Counted from the stretch's first letter, positions 1 through 5,330 are shown. The stretch: DNA of 6,063 nt from an uncultured Collinsella sp. (GCA_902495265.1 CABUWR010000086.1:1-6063); one strand, 5' to 3'. Translations and numbers: made by a program. The notes: generated by a model from the sequence alone, not told the origin.

Positions 1-663
1 CGCAACGCCTTTGCCCTGCTCAGTGAGCTCGGCCTGCTCGAGCACCCAGGTGCCGCTCGGCTTTTGGACAGCCTCGACGAGCAAACGCGCAGCGTGACAG
101 CCACCATGATCGAGCGCGGCATCAACAGCCCGCGTACCAGCAGCATGGGGCGTCTCTTTGATGCCGCGGCAGCGATTCTGGGCATCTGCGACAAGGCAAC
201 CTACGAGGGCGAACCCGCCATAGAACTCGAAGCCGCCGCCTGGCGCGCGCTCAGCAGTGAAAGTGCCTGCCCCGCCGGCAATATAGCCGGCTTTTCCGTA
301 ACCGAATCATCCCGTCCGGACGCCTGCCATGTTCTAAACTCCAGATCGCTTATTGAGGCGCTTTTGGAGGGAACCGGGGCCGGCACTGCGGCCTACAGGC
401 TCGCGCTCGACTTCCATATCGCCATCGCGCGCTCCTCGGCGCGCATCGCCAGCGATATCTGCGTGCACGAGGGCATCGACACCGTCGCGCTCTCGGGCGG
501 CGTGTTCATGAACCGACTTTTGCTTCAGCTCCTCACCCGCAAGCTTAAAAACGCAGGCCTTACGGTCTTGATTCCCCAAACCGTGCCCGTTAACGACGGC
601 TGCATCGCCTACGGTCAGGCGGCAGTCGCACGCGCTCGTCTTGCGCAGATTGCATCACAGTAG
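1..663 (+). CDS. hypF: Carbamoyltransferase HypF, C-terminal part (5' end outside window)
   Basis: The reading frame is open from the first base, so this is the last 220 residues of a protein that is usually about 750 residues long. HypF uses carbamoyl phosphate and ATP to carbamoylate the C-terminal cysteine of HypE, the source of the cyanide ligands of [NiFe] hydrogenases in the cytoplasm. The visible part is the Kae1/TsaD-like C-terminal domain. It shows SSMGRLFDAAAAILG (about residues 49-63), then YEGEPAIELE, then the nucleotide-site segment LSGGVFMNRLLL (about 163-174), and the terminal VPVNDGCIAYGQA. The N-terminal acylphosphatase, zinc-finger and YrdC-like domains lie upstream and cannot be judged. 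The gene ends 134 bases before hypC, on the same strand. Family assignment is secure from the motifs and the neighbouring hypCDE. Confidence 0.94.
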   Translation, partial: RNAFALLSELGLLEHPGAARLLDSLDEQTRSVTATMIERGINSPRTSSMGRLFDAAAAILGICDKATYEGEPAIELEAAAWRALSSESACPAGNIAGFSVTESSRPDACHVLNSRSLIEALLEGTGAGTAAYRLALDFHIAIARSSARIASDICVHEGIDTVALSGGVFMNRLLLQLLTRKLKNAGLTVLIPQTVPVNDGCIAYGQAAVARARLAQIASQ

Positions 664-755
664 CTCGCCCTCGCACGCCGCCGCGCCCAGCCGTCTCACA
701 GGTGTAGCGCGTTTGCCCGCAGCGCCCGCGAGCGCTACCATCAACTGATGGATTA

Positions 756-786
756 TTGAGCGCCCGTCCAGCGCAAAGCGTATAAA
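756..786 (+). promoter_or_regulatory. Possible weak promoter before hypC
   Basis: A TTGAGC box (756-761) and a TATAAA box (781-786) are separated by 19 bases, longer than the ideal 17. A start point near 793 would leave only about five bases before the hypC ATG, giving an almost leaderless message. The AAAGGGG at 785-791 would then be largely excluded from the RNA. It may equally be just the ribosome-binding site of a longer transcript from upstream. The 664-797 gap also has a 7-bp inverted repeat (GTAGCGC at 704-710, GCGCTAC at 732-738). Low confidence. Confidence 0.22.
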
Positions 787-797
787 AGGGGAACAAT

Positions 798-1058
798 ATG
801 TGCCTTGCCGTTCCCGGTAAAGTAGTCAAACGCGACGACGACCTCAAGGCCACCGTCGACATGATGGGCATCGAGCGCCCCGTGTCGCTGCGACTCGTGC
901 CGACGGCGCAGGTTGGCGACTATGTTCTCGTACACGCCGGCTTTGGCATCCAGATTGTCGACGAGCAGGAAGCACAGGAAACGCTCGAGCTTGTTAATGC
1001 CATGTCCGAGCTGGTCGAAGAAGACCAGCTGACCACCAACCCGGCGGAGGCTTACTAG
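798..1058 (+). CDS. hypC: Hydrogenase maturation chaperone HypC/HybG family
   Basis: HypC is a small cytoplasmic chaperone. It binds HypD while the Fe(CN)2CO group is built and then escorts that group to the hydrogenase large subunit precursor. The 86-residue product has the family hallmark MCLAVPGKVV at its very start. Cys2, exposed after removal of Met1, is the essential iron and partner contact, and this fixes the start at the ATG at 798. The second signature, VGDYVLVHAGFGIQIVDEQEA (broken here as residues 39-58 and A59), carries the conserved His46. Length is normal for the family. A purine-rich AAAGGGG lies 6 bases upstream. The stop codon overlaps the hypD GTG by one base (TAGTG), so hypC and hypD are almost certainly co-transcribed and translationally coupled. 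Confidence 0.97.
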   Translation: MCLAVPGKVVKRDDDLKATVDMMGIERPVSLRLVPTAQVGDYVLVHAGFGIQIVDEQEAQETLELVNAMSELVEEDQLTTNPAEAY

Positions 1059-2170
1059 TGGCGCCCGAGCAGCCGGCGCGCTCCGGTATCGATTTCTCGG
1101 CATTCCGCGATCCCAAGCTGGCTCGCGAGCTCATCGAGCGCATTCATGAGCTTGTCGGCGACCGCACCATCAACCTTATGGAAGTCTGCGGCACGCATAC
1201 CGTGAGCATCGGGCGCTATGGCTTTCGCTCCATTATGCCGGCCGGGCTCAAGCTGCTGAGCGGCCCGGGCTGCCCCGTCTGCGTCACCGCCAACCGCGAC
1301 ATCGACCACGCAATCGCGCTCGCCAACATAGACGGCGCCATCATCACCACCTTTGGCGACATGATGCGCGTGCCCGGATCATCCACCTCGCTCGCTGCGC
1401 AAAAGGCGGCGGGGCGCGATATCCGTATCGTCTATTCCCCGCTCGACGCGCTCGACATTGCCGAGCAAAACCCTGATCGCCCGGTCATTTTTATGGGCGT
1501 GGGCTTTGAGACTACGACGCCCACCATCGCCGCCGCCATCTTGGAGGCCGAGGCGCGCGGGCTTTTGAACTTCTCGGTCTATTGCGCCCACAAGACCACG
1601 CCGCCGGCGTTGCGCGCCATCGCCAACGACCCCGAGACCGCCATCGACGGCTTTATCCTGCCGGGCCACGTCGCCACCATCACGGGCTTGGCGCCCTTTA
1701 GCTTTTTGGTCGACGAGTTTAAGACTCCAGGCGTGGTAACGGGATTTGAGCCGGTCGACATCTTGCAGGGTATCTGCATGCTGGTCCAGATGGTTGTTGA
1801 GGGGCAGCCCGCAATCGACAACGCCTACCGTCGTGGCGTCAATGCCGACGGCAATCCCGTGGCGCGCCAGCTGGTCGAGCAGGTATTTGAGCCGTGCGAT
1901 ACCACATGGCGTGGATTGGGGCTGATTGCCAACTCGGGCCTTTCCATCCGCCCCGAGTTCTCGCGCTTTGATGCCCACACTCGCTTTGACGTGCCCGTTG
2001 AGGCGACGGTCGAGCCGCGCGGGTGCCGCTGCGGCGACGTGCTGCGCGGGGCCATTACGCCGAGCGACTGCCCCCTGTTCGGCCACGCTTGTACGCCCGA
2101 ACATCCCGTCGGCCCCTGCATGGTGAGCTCCGAGGGCAGCTGCGCAGCATATTTCCGCTACCGAGGCTAA
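1058..2170 (+). CDS. hypD: Hydrogenase maturation iron-sulfur protein HypD
   Basis: HypD is the [4Fe-4S] scaffold protein that, with HypC, holds the iron while the CN and CO ligands are added. The 370-residue product has the three active-site cysteines in their usual places: VCGTHTVS (Cys44) and SGPGCPVCVT (Cys72 and Cys75). These match the essential Cys41, Cys69 and Cys72 of the E. coli protein. TTFGDMMRVPGS (about 97-108) and GFETTTPT (149-156) are further family blocks. The C-terminal region holds Cys323, 325, 338, 345, 354 and 362, which includes the iron-sulfur cluster ligands (CRCGDVLRG, SDCPLFGHAC, SSEGSC). The start is GTG at 1058, chosen because GGCGGAGG lies at 1043-1050, seven bases upstream, and because it overlaps the hypC stop by one base. 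No key residue is missing. Confidence 0.98.
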   Translation: MAPEQPARSGIDFSAFRDPKLARELIERIHELVGDRTINLMEVCGTHTVSIGRYGFRSIMPAGLKLLSGPGCPVCVTANRDIDHAIALANIDGAIITTFGDMMRVPGSSTSLAAQKAAGRDIRIVYSPLDALDIAEQNPDRPVIFMGVGFETTTPTIAAAILEAEARGLLNFSVYCAHKTTPPALRAIANDPETAIDGFILPGHVATITGLAPFSFLVDEFKTPGVVTGFEPVDILQGICMLVQMVVEGQPAIDNAYRRGVNADGNPVARQLVEQVFEPCDTTWRGLGLIANSGLSIRPEFSRFDAHTRFDVPVEATVEPRGCRCGDVLRGAITPSDCPLFGHACTPEHPVGPCMVSSEGSCAAYFRYRG

Positions 2171-2175
2171 TAGGT

Positions 2176-2199
2176 TCCGCCGTTCTAACGAACGGCGGA
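2176..2199 (+). other. Perfect hairpin between hypD and hypE
   Basis: TCCGCCGTTC (2176-2185) pairs perfectly with GAACGGCGGA (2190-2199) around a UAAC tetraloop, giving a 10-bp GC-rich stem that starts six bases after the hypD stop. No T-run follows, so it is not a standard intrinsic terminator. It could stabilise the 3' end of a processed hypCD message, or reduce read-through into hypE. The structure is seen in the sequence; the role is inferred. Confidence 0.6.
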
Positions 2200-2223
2200 C
2201 CAGTCGACGCTGCGCCTCACCCA

Positions 2224-2229
2224 TATAAT
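2224..2229 (+). promoter_or_regulatory. hypE: Consensus -10 box upstream of hypE
   Basis: A perfect TATAAT lies 25 bases before the hypE ATG and would place a start point near 2236, just ahead of the TTGGAG ribosome-binding site (2241-2246). No recognisable -35 box is present 15-19 bases further upstream, where the sequence is GTCGAC-like. The box may be fortuitous or may depend on an activator. It could give hypE its own expression separate from hypCD. Confidence 0.33.
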
Positions 2230-2254
2230 CCCACCCACGATTGGAGTTTTCGAT

Positions 2255-3289
2255 ATGTCCCATAGCGTTACCGATAGCACCGTCCTGCTGGGCCACGGCT
2301 CCGGCGGCCAGATGATGAAACGCATCATCGATGAGGTCTTTTTAGATGCCTTTGGTTCGCCCGAGCTGCTCGAAGGCAACGATGCCGGCGTCGCCGCGCT
2401 GCCCGCGAGCGGGCGCATCGCCATGTCGACCGACAGCTTTGTAGTCTCGCCGCAGTTCTTCCCCGGTGGCAACATCGGCCGCCTCGCCGTGTGCGGAACC
2501 GTCAACGACGTCGCGACCTCGGGCGCCAACGTGCGTTACCTGTCGTGCGGCTTTATCCTCGAAGAGGGCTATCCCATGGACAAGCTCCGCCAGATTGTGC
2601 AGACGATGGCCGAGACGGCGCACGAGGCGGGCGTGTCCATAATCACGGGCGACACCAAGGTGGTCGAGCGCGGCGGGGCCGACGGCGTCTATATCAATAC
2701 CGCCGGCGTGGGCGAGGTACCCGCGGGCGTGGCACTCAGCGGCGCAAACTGCCGGCCCGGCGACGTCATCCTGGTGTCGGGCACACTGGGTGACCACGGC
2801 ATCGCCATCATGAGCCAGCGCGAGGGCTTGGCGTTTTCGAGCAACATCGAAAGCGACGCCGCGCCGCTCAATCATCTGATTGCCGACGTGCTCGCCGCCG
2901 CCCCCGGCACACGCTGCTTCCGCGACCCTACGCGTGGTGGCCTGGCGTCCACACTCAACGAGTTTGCGCAGGCCAGCGGCGTTGCCATGGAGATCGACGA
3001 GGACGATGTGCCCGTGCGCCCCGACGTGCAGGCAGCCTGCGAGATGCTCGGCTACGATGTGCTGCAGGTGGCAAACGAGGGCAAGATGGTTGCCGTCGTG
3101 CCGGTCGAGCAAGCCGATGCCGCGCTGAGCGCCATGCGCGCCGCCCGCTACGGCGAGAATGCCGCCATCATCGGTCGCGTGCTGCCACTTGCCGAGGGCG
3201 CCCATCCCGCCGTGCGCGTGCGCACCGGCTGGGGCTCGACCCGCATCCTCGACATGCTCGTGGGAGAGCAGCTGCCGAGAATTTGCTAA
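2255..3289 (+). CDS. hypE: Carbamoyl dehydratase HypE
   Basis: HypE accepts a carbamoyl group from HypF on its C-terminal cysteine and dehydrates it with ATP to a thiocyanate. It then passes CN to iron on the HypC-HypD complex. The 344-residue product has the PurM/AIR-synthase-like fold signatures in order: GHGSGGQMMKRII (about 13-25), GNDAGVAALP (41-50), the ATP-binding MSTDSFVVSPQFFPGGNIG (57-75), GTVNDVATSGA (81-91), ITGDTKVVERG (130-140), and FRDPTRGGLASTLNEFA (222-238). It ends exactly in PRIC, whose terminal Cys344 is the carbamoylated residue, so the protein is complete and predicted active. The ATG at 2255 follows TTGGAG (2241-2246) by eight bases. No terminator is visible after the stop. 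Confidence 0.98.
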   Translation: MSHSVTDSTVLLGHGSGGQMMKRIIDEVFLDAFGSPELLEGNDAGVAALPASGRIAMSTDSFVVSPQFFPGGNIGRLAVCGTVNDVATSGANVRYLSCGFILEEGYPMDKLRQIVQTMAETAHEAGVSIITGDTKVVERGGADGVYINTAGVGEVPAGVALSGANCRPGDVILVSGTLGDHGIAIMSQREGLAFSSNIESDAAPLNHLIADVLAAAPGTRCFRDPTRGGLASTLNEFAQASGVAMEIDEDDVPVRPDVQAACEMLGYDVLQVANEGKMVAVVPVEQADAALSAMRAARYGENAAIIGRVLPLAEGAHPAVRVRTGWGSTRILDMLVGEQLPRIC

Positions 3290-3394
3290 CGACAAAGGCT
3301 CAGGGCTATTAAAGATATTCAGATTCCAAACATGCCCGGCACGCATGCCCAGTATCATGGGGTGCGTTTTACAACTCAAGCGGCAGGAGCACCC

Positions 3395-4063
3395 ATGGCA
3401 GCAGCTTTTTCCCATGTGATCTTTGACCTGGACGGCACCATTCTCAACACGCTCGAGGACCTGGCAGCCGCCGGCAACCATACCTGCGAGATGCACGGCT
3501 GGCCCACGTTTGCCGTGGACGAGTACCGCTACAAGGTGGGAAACGGCATGCTCAAGCTGGTTGAGCGCTTTATGCCCGCCGAGTACGCGGGCGACGGCCG
3601 TATGTTTGAGCAGACGCTTGCCGAGTTTAGAGCTTATTACGGCGAGCACAAGGAGGACCACACTGCCCCCTATGCCGGCACGATCGAGATGCTCGACCGC
3701 TTGCGCGCCGCGGACGTTCAGCTTGCCGTGCTCACTAACAAGGACCACGTCTCGGCGGCTCCGCTTATCGTAAAGTATTTTGGTTCCGAGCGCTTTGCGC
3801 TGGTGCAGGGCCGCGTCGATGCGTTTCCGCCCAAGCCCGAGGCGCCTGTTACGCTGCATGTGATGAAAGAGCTAGGCGCCGATCCGTCGACCACGCTCTA
3901 TGTGGGCGATTCCAATGTCGATATCCTGACCGGTCACAACGCCGGCCTTAAGAGTGCGGGCGTCAGCTGGGGCTTCCGCGGCCGCGCAGAGCTGGAAGCC
4001 GCCGGCGCCGACTACGTGGTGGACACCCAGGACGAGCTCGCAGCGCTGATCCTGGGCGAGTAA
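3395..4063 (+). CDS. HAD-superfamily phosphatase, phosphoglycolate phosphatase (Gph/PpaX) type
   Basis: This is a predicted cytoplasmic magnesium-dependent phosphatase of HAD subfamily IA. All four HAD motifs are present in the 222-residue product: motif I FDLDGTILNT (nucleophile Asp11, acid Asp13), motif II VLTNK (Thr114), motif III Lys147 in FPPKPEA, and motif IV YVGDSNVDI (Asp172, Asp176). Residues of roughly 17-85 form the helical cap typical of Gph-like enzymes, and SWGFRGRAEL near the C-terminus is also typical. The frame is open further upstream, to an ATG at 3332. I chose the ATG at 3395 because AGGAG (3385-3389) lies five bases before it and because the HAD core then begins at residue 8, as usual. 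The substrate cannot be told from sequence; phosphoglycolate or pyrophosphate are candidates. The gene lies 105 bases after hypE, with a lone TATCAT at 3353-3358, so it may be separately expressed. No functional link to hydrogenase is evident. Confidence 0.9.
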   Translation: MAAAFSHVIFDLDGTILNTLEDLAAAGNHTCEMHGWPTFAVDEYRYKVGNGMLKLVERFMPAEYAGDGRMFEQTLAEFRAYYGEHKEDHTAPYAGTIEMLDRLRAADVQLAVLTNKDHVSAAPLIVKYFGSERFALVQGRVDAFPPKPEAPVTLHVMKELGADPSTTLYVGDSNVDILTGHNAGLKSAGVSWGFRGRAELEAAGADYVVDTQDELAALILGE

Positions 4064-4106
4064 CGAGCGACACTGCTTAACGCAGCTGCGACAATTCTTC
4101 CGCGCA

Positions 4107-4150
4107 GAAAGCGCATCCCGTTTTGGAGCTCCGGAATGGGATGCGCTTTC
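4107..4150 (+). other. Long stem-loop downstream of the HAD gene, possible transcript end
   Basis: Bases 4107-4126 pair with 4131-4150 around an AGCU tetraloop. There are 13 perfect outer pairs (GAAAGCGCATCCC with GGGATGCGCTTTC), then seven inner pairs of which three are G-U. The G-U pairs exist only in RNA read from the + strand; in - strand RNA they become C-A mismatches. That favours a role in the + transcript of the HAD gene, whose stop is 43 bases upstream. The T-run is poor (CTTTCCGTTTG), so a strong intrinsic terminator is not certain. Confidence 0.5.
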
Positions 4151-4276
4151 CGTTTGAGACGCATCAGGGAAACCGCATCCCGTTTCAGAGCAATATTCCA
4201 GGTCGCAGTTTCCGCAACCCACCCCATCCGGAAAATGCGACCCACTATTCGGCCAAAAACCGGGTCGCGGTTTCCC
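4107..4276. repeat. REP/BIME-like array of six alternating inverted motifs
   Basis: A motif of the form GGG(A/T)(T/C)GCG(N)TTTCC occurs six times in strictly alternating orientation: - 4107-4119, + 4138-4151, - 4167-4181, + 4200-4213, - 4230-4243 and + 4262-4276. Copies 1 and 2 are almost identical, copy 3 has GATGCGGTTT, and copies 4 to 6 carry GTCGC instead of GATGC. Each minus/plus neighbour pair can fold: pair 1-2 strongly, pair 5-6 with 12 Watson-Crick pairs plus one G-U, and pair 3-4 with 10 of 13. Copies 1 and 3 also share the flank GCATCCCGTTT plus GAGC. The layout resembles bacterial REP/BIME elements. No mobile gene is nearby. The motif count and positions are direct observations; the REP assignment is inference. 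Confidence 0.62.
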
Positions 4277-4300
4277 AAGCACTCGATGCAACGCTGGCAC

Positions 4301-4348
4301 AAGGAGTGTCCCCAACTGCCGTCAGAAAAGGAACGTCCCCAAGTGCCG
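4301..4348 (+). repeat. Two copies of a 21-base direct repeat
   Basis: 4301-4321 and 4328-4348 match at 18 of 21 positions. The shared pattern is AAGGA, two variable bases, GTCCCCAA, one variable base, TGCCG. The copies are six bases apart, giving a 27-base period. GGCAC at 4296-4300 and GTGCC at 4343-4347 bracket them as an inverted pair. My recollection, not checkable here, is that strings like AAGGAACGTCCCC recur between genes of Coriobacteriia and near REP-associated (Y1) transposases. Confidence 0.6.
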
Positions 4349-4395
4349 CCCCAATGACCACCATGGCAACGCCGCAGGTAGAGAACGGACAGCGA

Positions 4396-4494
4396 AAACG
4401 CCCCTAAGCGAGCAAGGTGACGTGAAATGAAAGGGCGCTGACCTTCTGGTCGCGCCCTTGAAATTGAACGTCAGATTGCCGCTTAGGGGCGTTT
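4396..4494. other. 99-base nested palindrome
   Basis: Four concentric helices are visible. The outer one is AAACGCCCCTAAGCG (4396-4410) with CGCTTAGGGGCGTTT (4480-4494), 15 perfect pairs. After a one-base bulge, GCAA (4412-4415) pairs with TTGC (4476-4479). TGACGT (4418-4423) then pairs with ACGTCA (4468-4473). The core is a 12-bp hairpin at 4431-4459. In total 37 base pairs fold into one long imperfect rod with two internal loops. It may be two nested bidirectional terminators, a small non-autonomous mobile element, or a structured RNA. Pairing is directly visible; function is unknown. Confidence 0.65.
4431..4459 (-). terminator. Probable terminator hairpin of the lipoprotein gene
   Basis: AAGGGCGC (4431-4438) pairs with GCGCCCTT (4452-4459), and GACC (4440-4443) with GGTC (4448-4451), with a single bulged base and a four-base loop. 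Read on the - strand the stem is followed by TCATTTCA, a modest U-rich tail, so it fits the end of the lipoprotein transcript about 80 bases after its stop. It could also act on + transcription from the HAD gene, though the tail there (GAAATTG) is poor. Confidence 0.5.
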
Positions 4495-4506
4495 GCAGCG
4501 TCGAGC

Positions 4507-4536
4507 AGTTACGGCGTTTGGTAAAACGCCGTAACT
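4507..4536 (-). other. Perfect 13-bp hairpin abutting the lipoprotein stop codon
   Basis: AGTTACGGCGTTT (4507-4519) and AAACGCCGTAACT (4524-4536) are perfectly complementary around a four-base loop. The stem begins two bases after the lipoprotein stop on the - strand. It has no T-run on either side, so it is more likely an RNA 3'-end stabilising or pausing structure than a classical terminator. Its GGCGTTT and AAACGCC halves could also pair with the outer arms of the neighbouring nested palindrome. Confidence 0.58.
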
Positions 4537-4538
4537 CC

Positions 4539-5096
4539 CTAGCTCATCATGGCATTCATCATCTCGTTGGTTGCGGAATCGTCAGCAGACCACTCGCCGT
4601 CGTCATTGCAGGAGTACTTGAAGGTGACCTTGGTGTCCTTGGTCTTAGCAGCCTTGGTCACATCGACCATAACCTGACCGGCCATCTTGTACAGCTCGTC
4701 ATCGGAAGGCATCGAATCGAGCGCGGCGACCTTCTCCTGGTACTGAGTGGCAAAATCCTCAACAATCTGGTTCATGGACTTGCAGGTAATGGTGACCTCG
4801 GCAGTTGCGGTACCCTTGTCCTCGTCGACCGTCACGTCGCCGATCTTGTAGTCAAAGCCCTCGAGATAGCTCTTGGCGTACTCCTTGGGATCGATGCCCA
4901 GCTGCTCAAACTCGTCGCCCGAGGCCTCTTCCAGGCCGGCGAGGAAGTCGTCGCCACCATTCTTGACCTCGTCAAACTGCGTCGTAAGATCCTCGGTGAT
5001 AAGCTCCTCAACCGAAGGACCTCCGCAGCCGGAAAGCACAACCACGCACGCGACCAGAACAGCCATCAGGGGCGCAAGCAGCAGCTTCTTCTTCAT
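4539..5096 (-). CDS. Small acidic lipoprotein of unknown function
   Basis: The 185-residue product begins with a lipoprotein signal peptide: MKKK, a hydrophobic stretch (residues 5-20), then the lipobox LSGC with Cys24 as the predicted lipidation site. It should therefore be anchored on the outer face of the membrane. The mature part is acidic and Lys-containing, with predicted helices around residues 28-80 and beta-like segments FDYKIGDVTVDEDKGTATAEVTI (in two parts, 81-100 and 101-103) and TKVTFKYSC. Cys105 and Cys163 are the only cysteines of the mature chain besides Cys24 and could form a disulfide. The layout resembles small lipoproteins of the DUF5105/DUF4878 (NTF2-like) kind, but I cannot assign a family with confidence. 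The start at 5096 is preferred over an in-frame ATG at 5120 because GGGAGG (5103-5108 on the - strand) lies six bases upstream and the signal peptide then begins correctly. It has its own upstream region, separated from the PTS gene by a terminator. Confidence 0.88.
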   Translation of the reverse strand: MKKKLLLAPLMAVLVACVVVLSGCGGPSVEELITEDLTTQFDEVKNGGDDFLAGLEEASGDEFEQLGIDPKEYAKSYLEGFDYKIGDVTVDEDKGTATAEVTITCKSMNQIVEDFATQYQEKVAALDSMPSDDELYKMAGQVMVDVTKAAKTKDTKVTFKYSCNDDGEWSADDSATNEMMNAMMS

Positions 5097-5116
5097 GACA
5101 TTCCTCCCAACAAGCG

Positions 5117-5140
5117 GCACCGCGCTTCCTGACGCGGTGC
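5117..5140 (-). promoter_or_regulatory. 5'-leader hairpin of the lipoprotein gene
   Basis: GCACCGCG (5117-5124) and CGCGGTGC (5133-5140) form a perfect 8-bp stem with an eight-base loop. On the - strand it ends eight bases before the GGGAGG ribosome-binding site. It could stabilise the message or influence translation. No known riboswitch motif was recognised. Confidence 0.42.
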
Positions 5141-5159
5141 ACGTCGTAACAATAAGGCC

Positions 5160-5189
5160 ATACTAGCCGCTAACGAACACCCCCGGCAA
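5160..5189 (-). promoter_or_regulatory. Candidate promoter of the lipoprotein gene
   Basis: On the - strand, TTGCCG (5189-5184) and TAGTAT (5165-5160) stand 18 bases apart. Each matches four of six consensus positions. A start point near 5153 would give a leader of about 57 bases containing the 5117-5140 hairpin. A TATTGT at 5154-5149 is an alternative -10 without a good -35. Confidence 0.35.
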
Positions 5190-5274
5190 AGCAAAGGCGC
5201 AGTCGGCTCGATTTATCGTCCGAACGGTTTACCGGTCCGCCCAACGCGCAATAAAACGTTCCGCCGCATTGTAA

Positions 5275-5307
5275 TAAAAAAGGTGGCCGGATAACCCGAC
5301 CACCCTT
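5275..5307 (-). terminator. Intrinsic terminator of the PTS IIA gene
   Basis: On the - strand, GGTGGTCGG pairs with CCGGCCACC (one G-U) around a GTTAT loop and is followed directly by a run of six or more T. It lies 24 bases after the IIA stop codon. A second, smaller hairpin (ACATCC with GGATGT, 5310-5324) precedes it. This is a textbook rho-independent terminator and separates the IIA gene from the lipoprotein gene. Confidence 0.87.
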
Positions 5308-5330
5308 GCACATCCTTTGGATGTCGCAGT

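Larger units (their letters stand above)
4064..4538. other. Repeat-rich non-coding gap between convergent genes
   Basis: No credible gene lies in these 475 bases: short open frames exist on both strands, but they run through repeats and lack ribosome-binding sites and known motifs. From left to right the gap holds a 10-base perfect palindrome (CGCAGCTGCG, 4081-4090), an alternating inverted motif array (4107-4276), a tandem direct repeat (4301-4348), a nested palindrome (4396-4494), and a hairpin (4507-4536). The flanking genes converge on it, so it receives transcription from both sides and probably contains the 3' ends of both messages. Confidence 0.75.

Noticed and set aside
1379..2296. 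Open frame of 305 codons on the - strand
   Set aside because: It is antisense to hypD, rich in Arg, Gly and Ala, with no motif. It is explained by GC-rich codon structure.
3332..3394. Earlier start of the HAD phosphatase
   Set aside because: It would add 21 residues before the HAD core, with no ribosome-binding site in front. The ATG at 3395 has AGGAG at proper spacing.
2342..3859. Long open frame of 505 codons on the - strand
   Set aside because: It lies antisense to hypE and the HAD gene, which have clear family motifs. Its His- and Gly-rich, low-order sequence is typical of a shadow frame in GC-rich DNA.
4123..4407. Open frame of 94 codons on the + strand in the intergenic gap
   Set aside because: It starts inside the loop of a stem-loop and runs through both repeat families, has no ribosome-binding site and shows no recognisable domain. 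Its codons are set by the repeats.
4107..4494. CRISPR array
   Set aside because: The repeats are short, alternate in orientation, are unevenly spaced and lack constant-length unique spacers. No cas gene is present.
4458..5132. Open frame of 224 codons on the + strand opposite the lipoprotein
   Set aside because: The - strand frame has a signal peptide, lipobox and ribosome-binding site. The + frame begins in the palindrome and has none of these.
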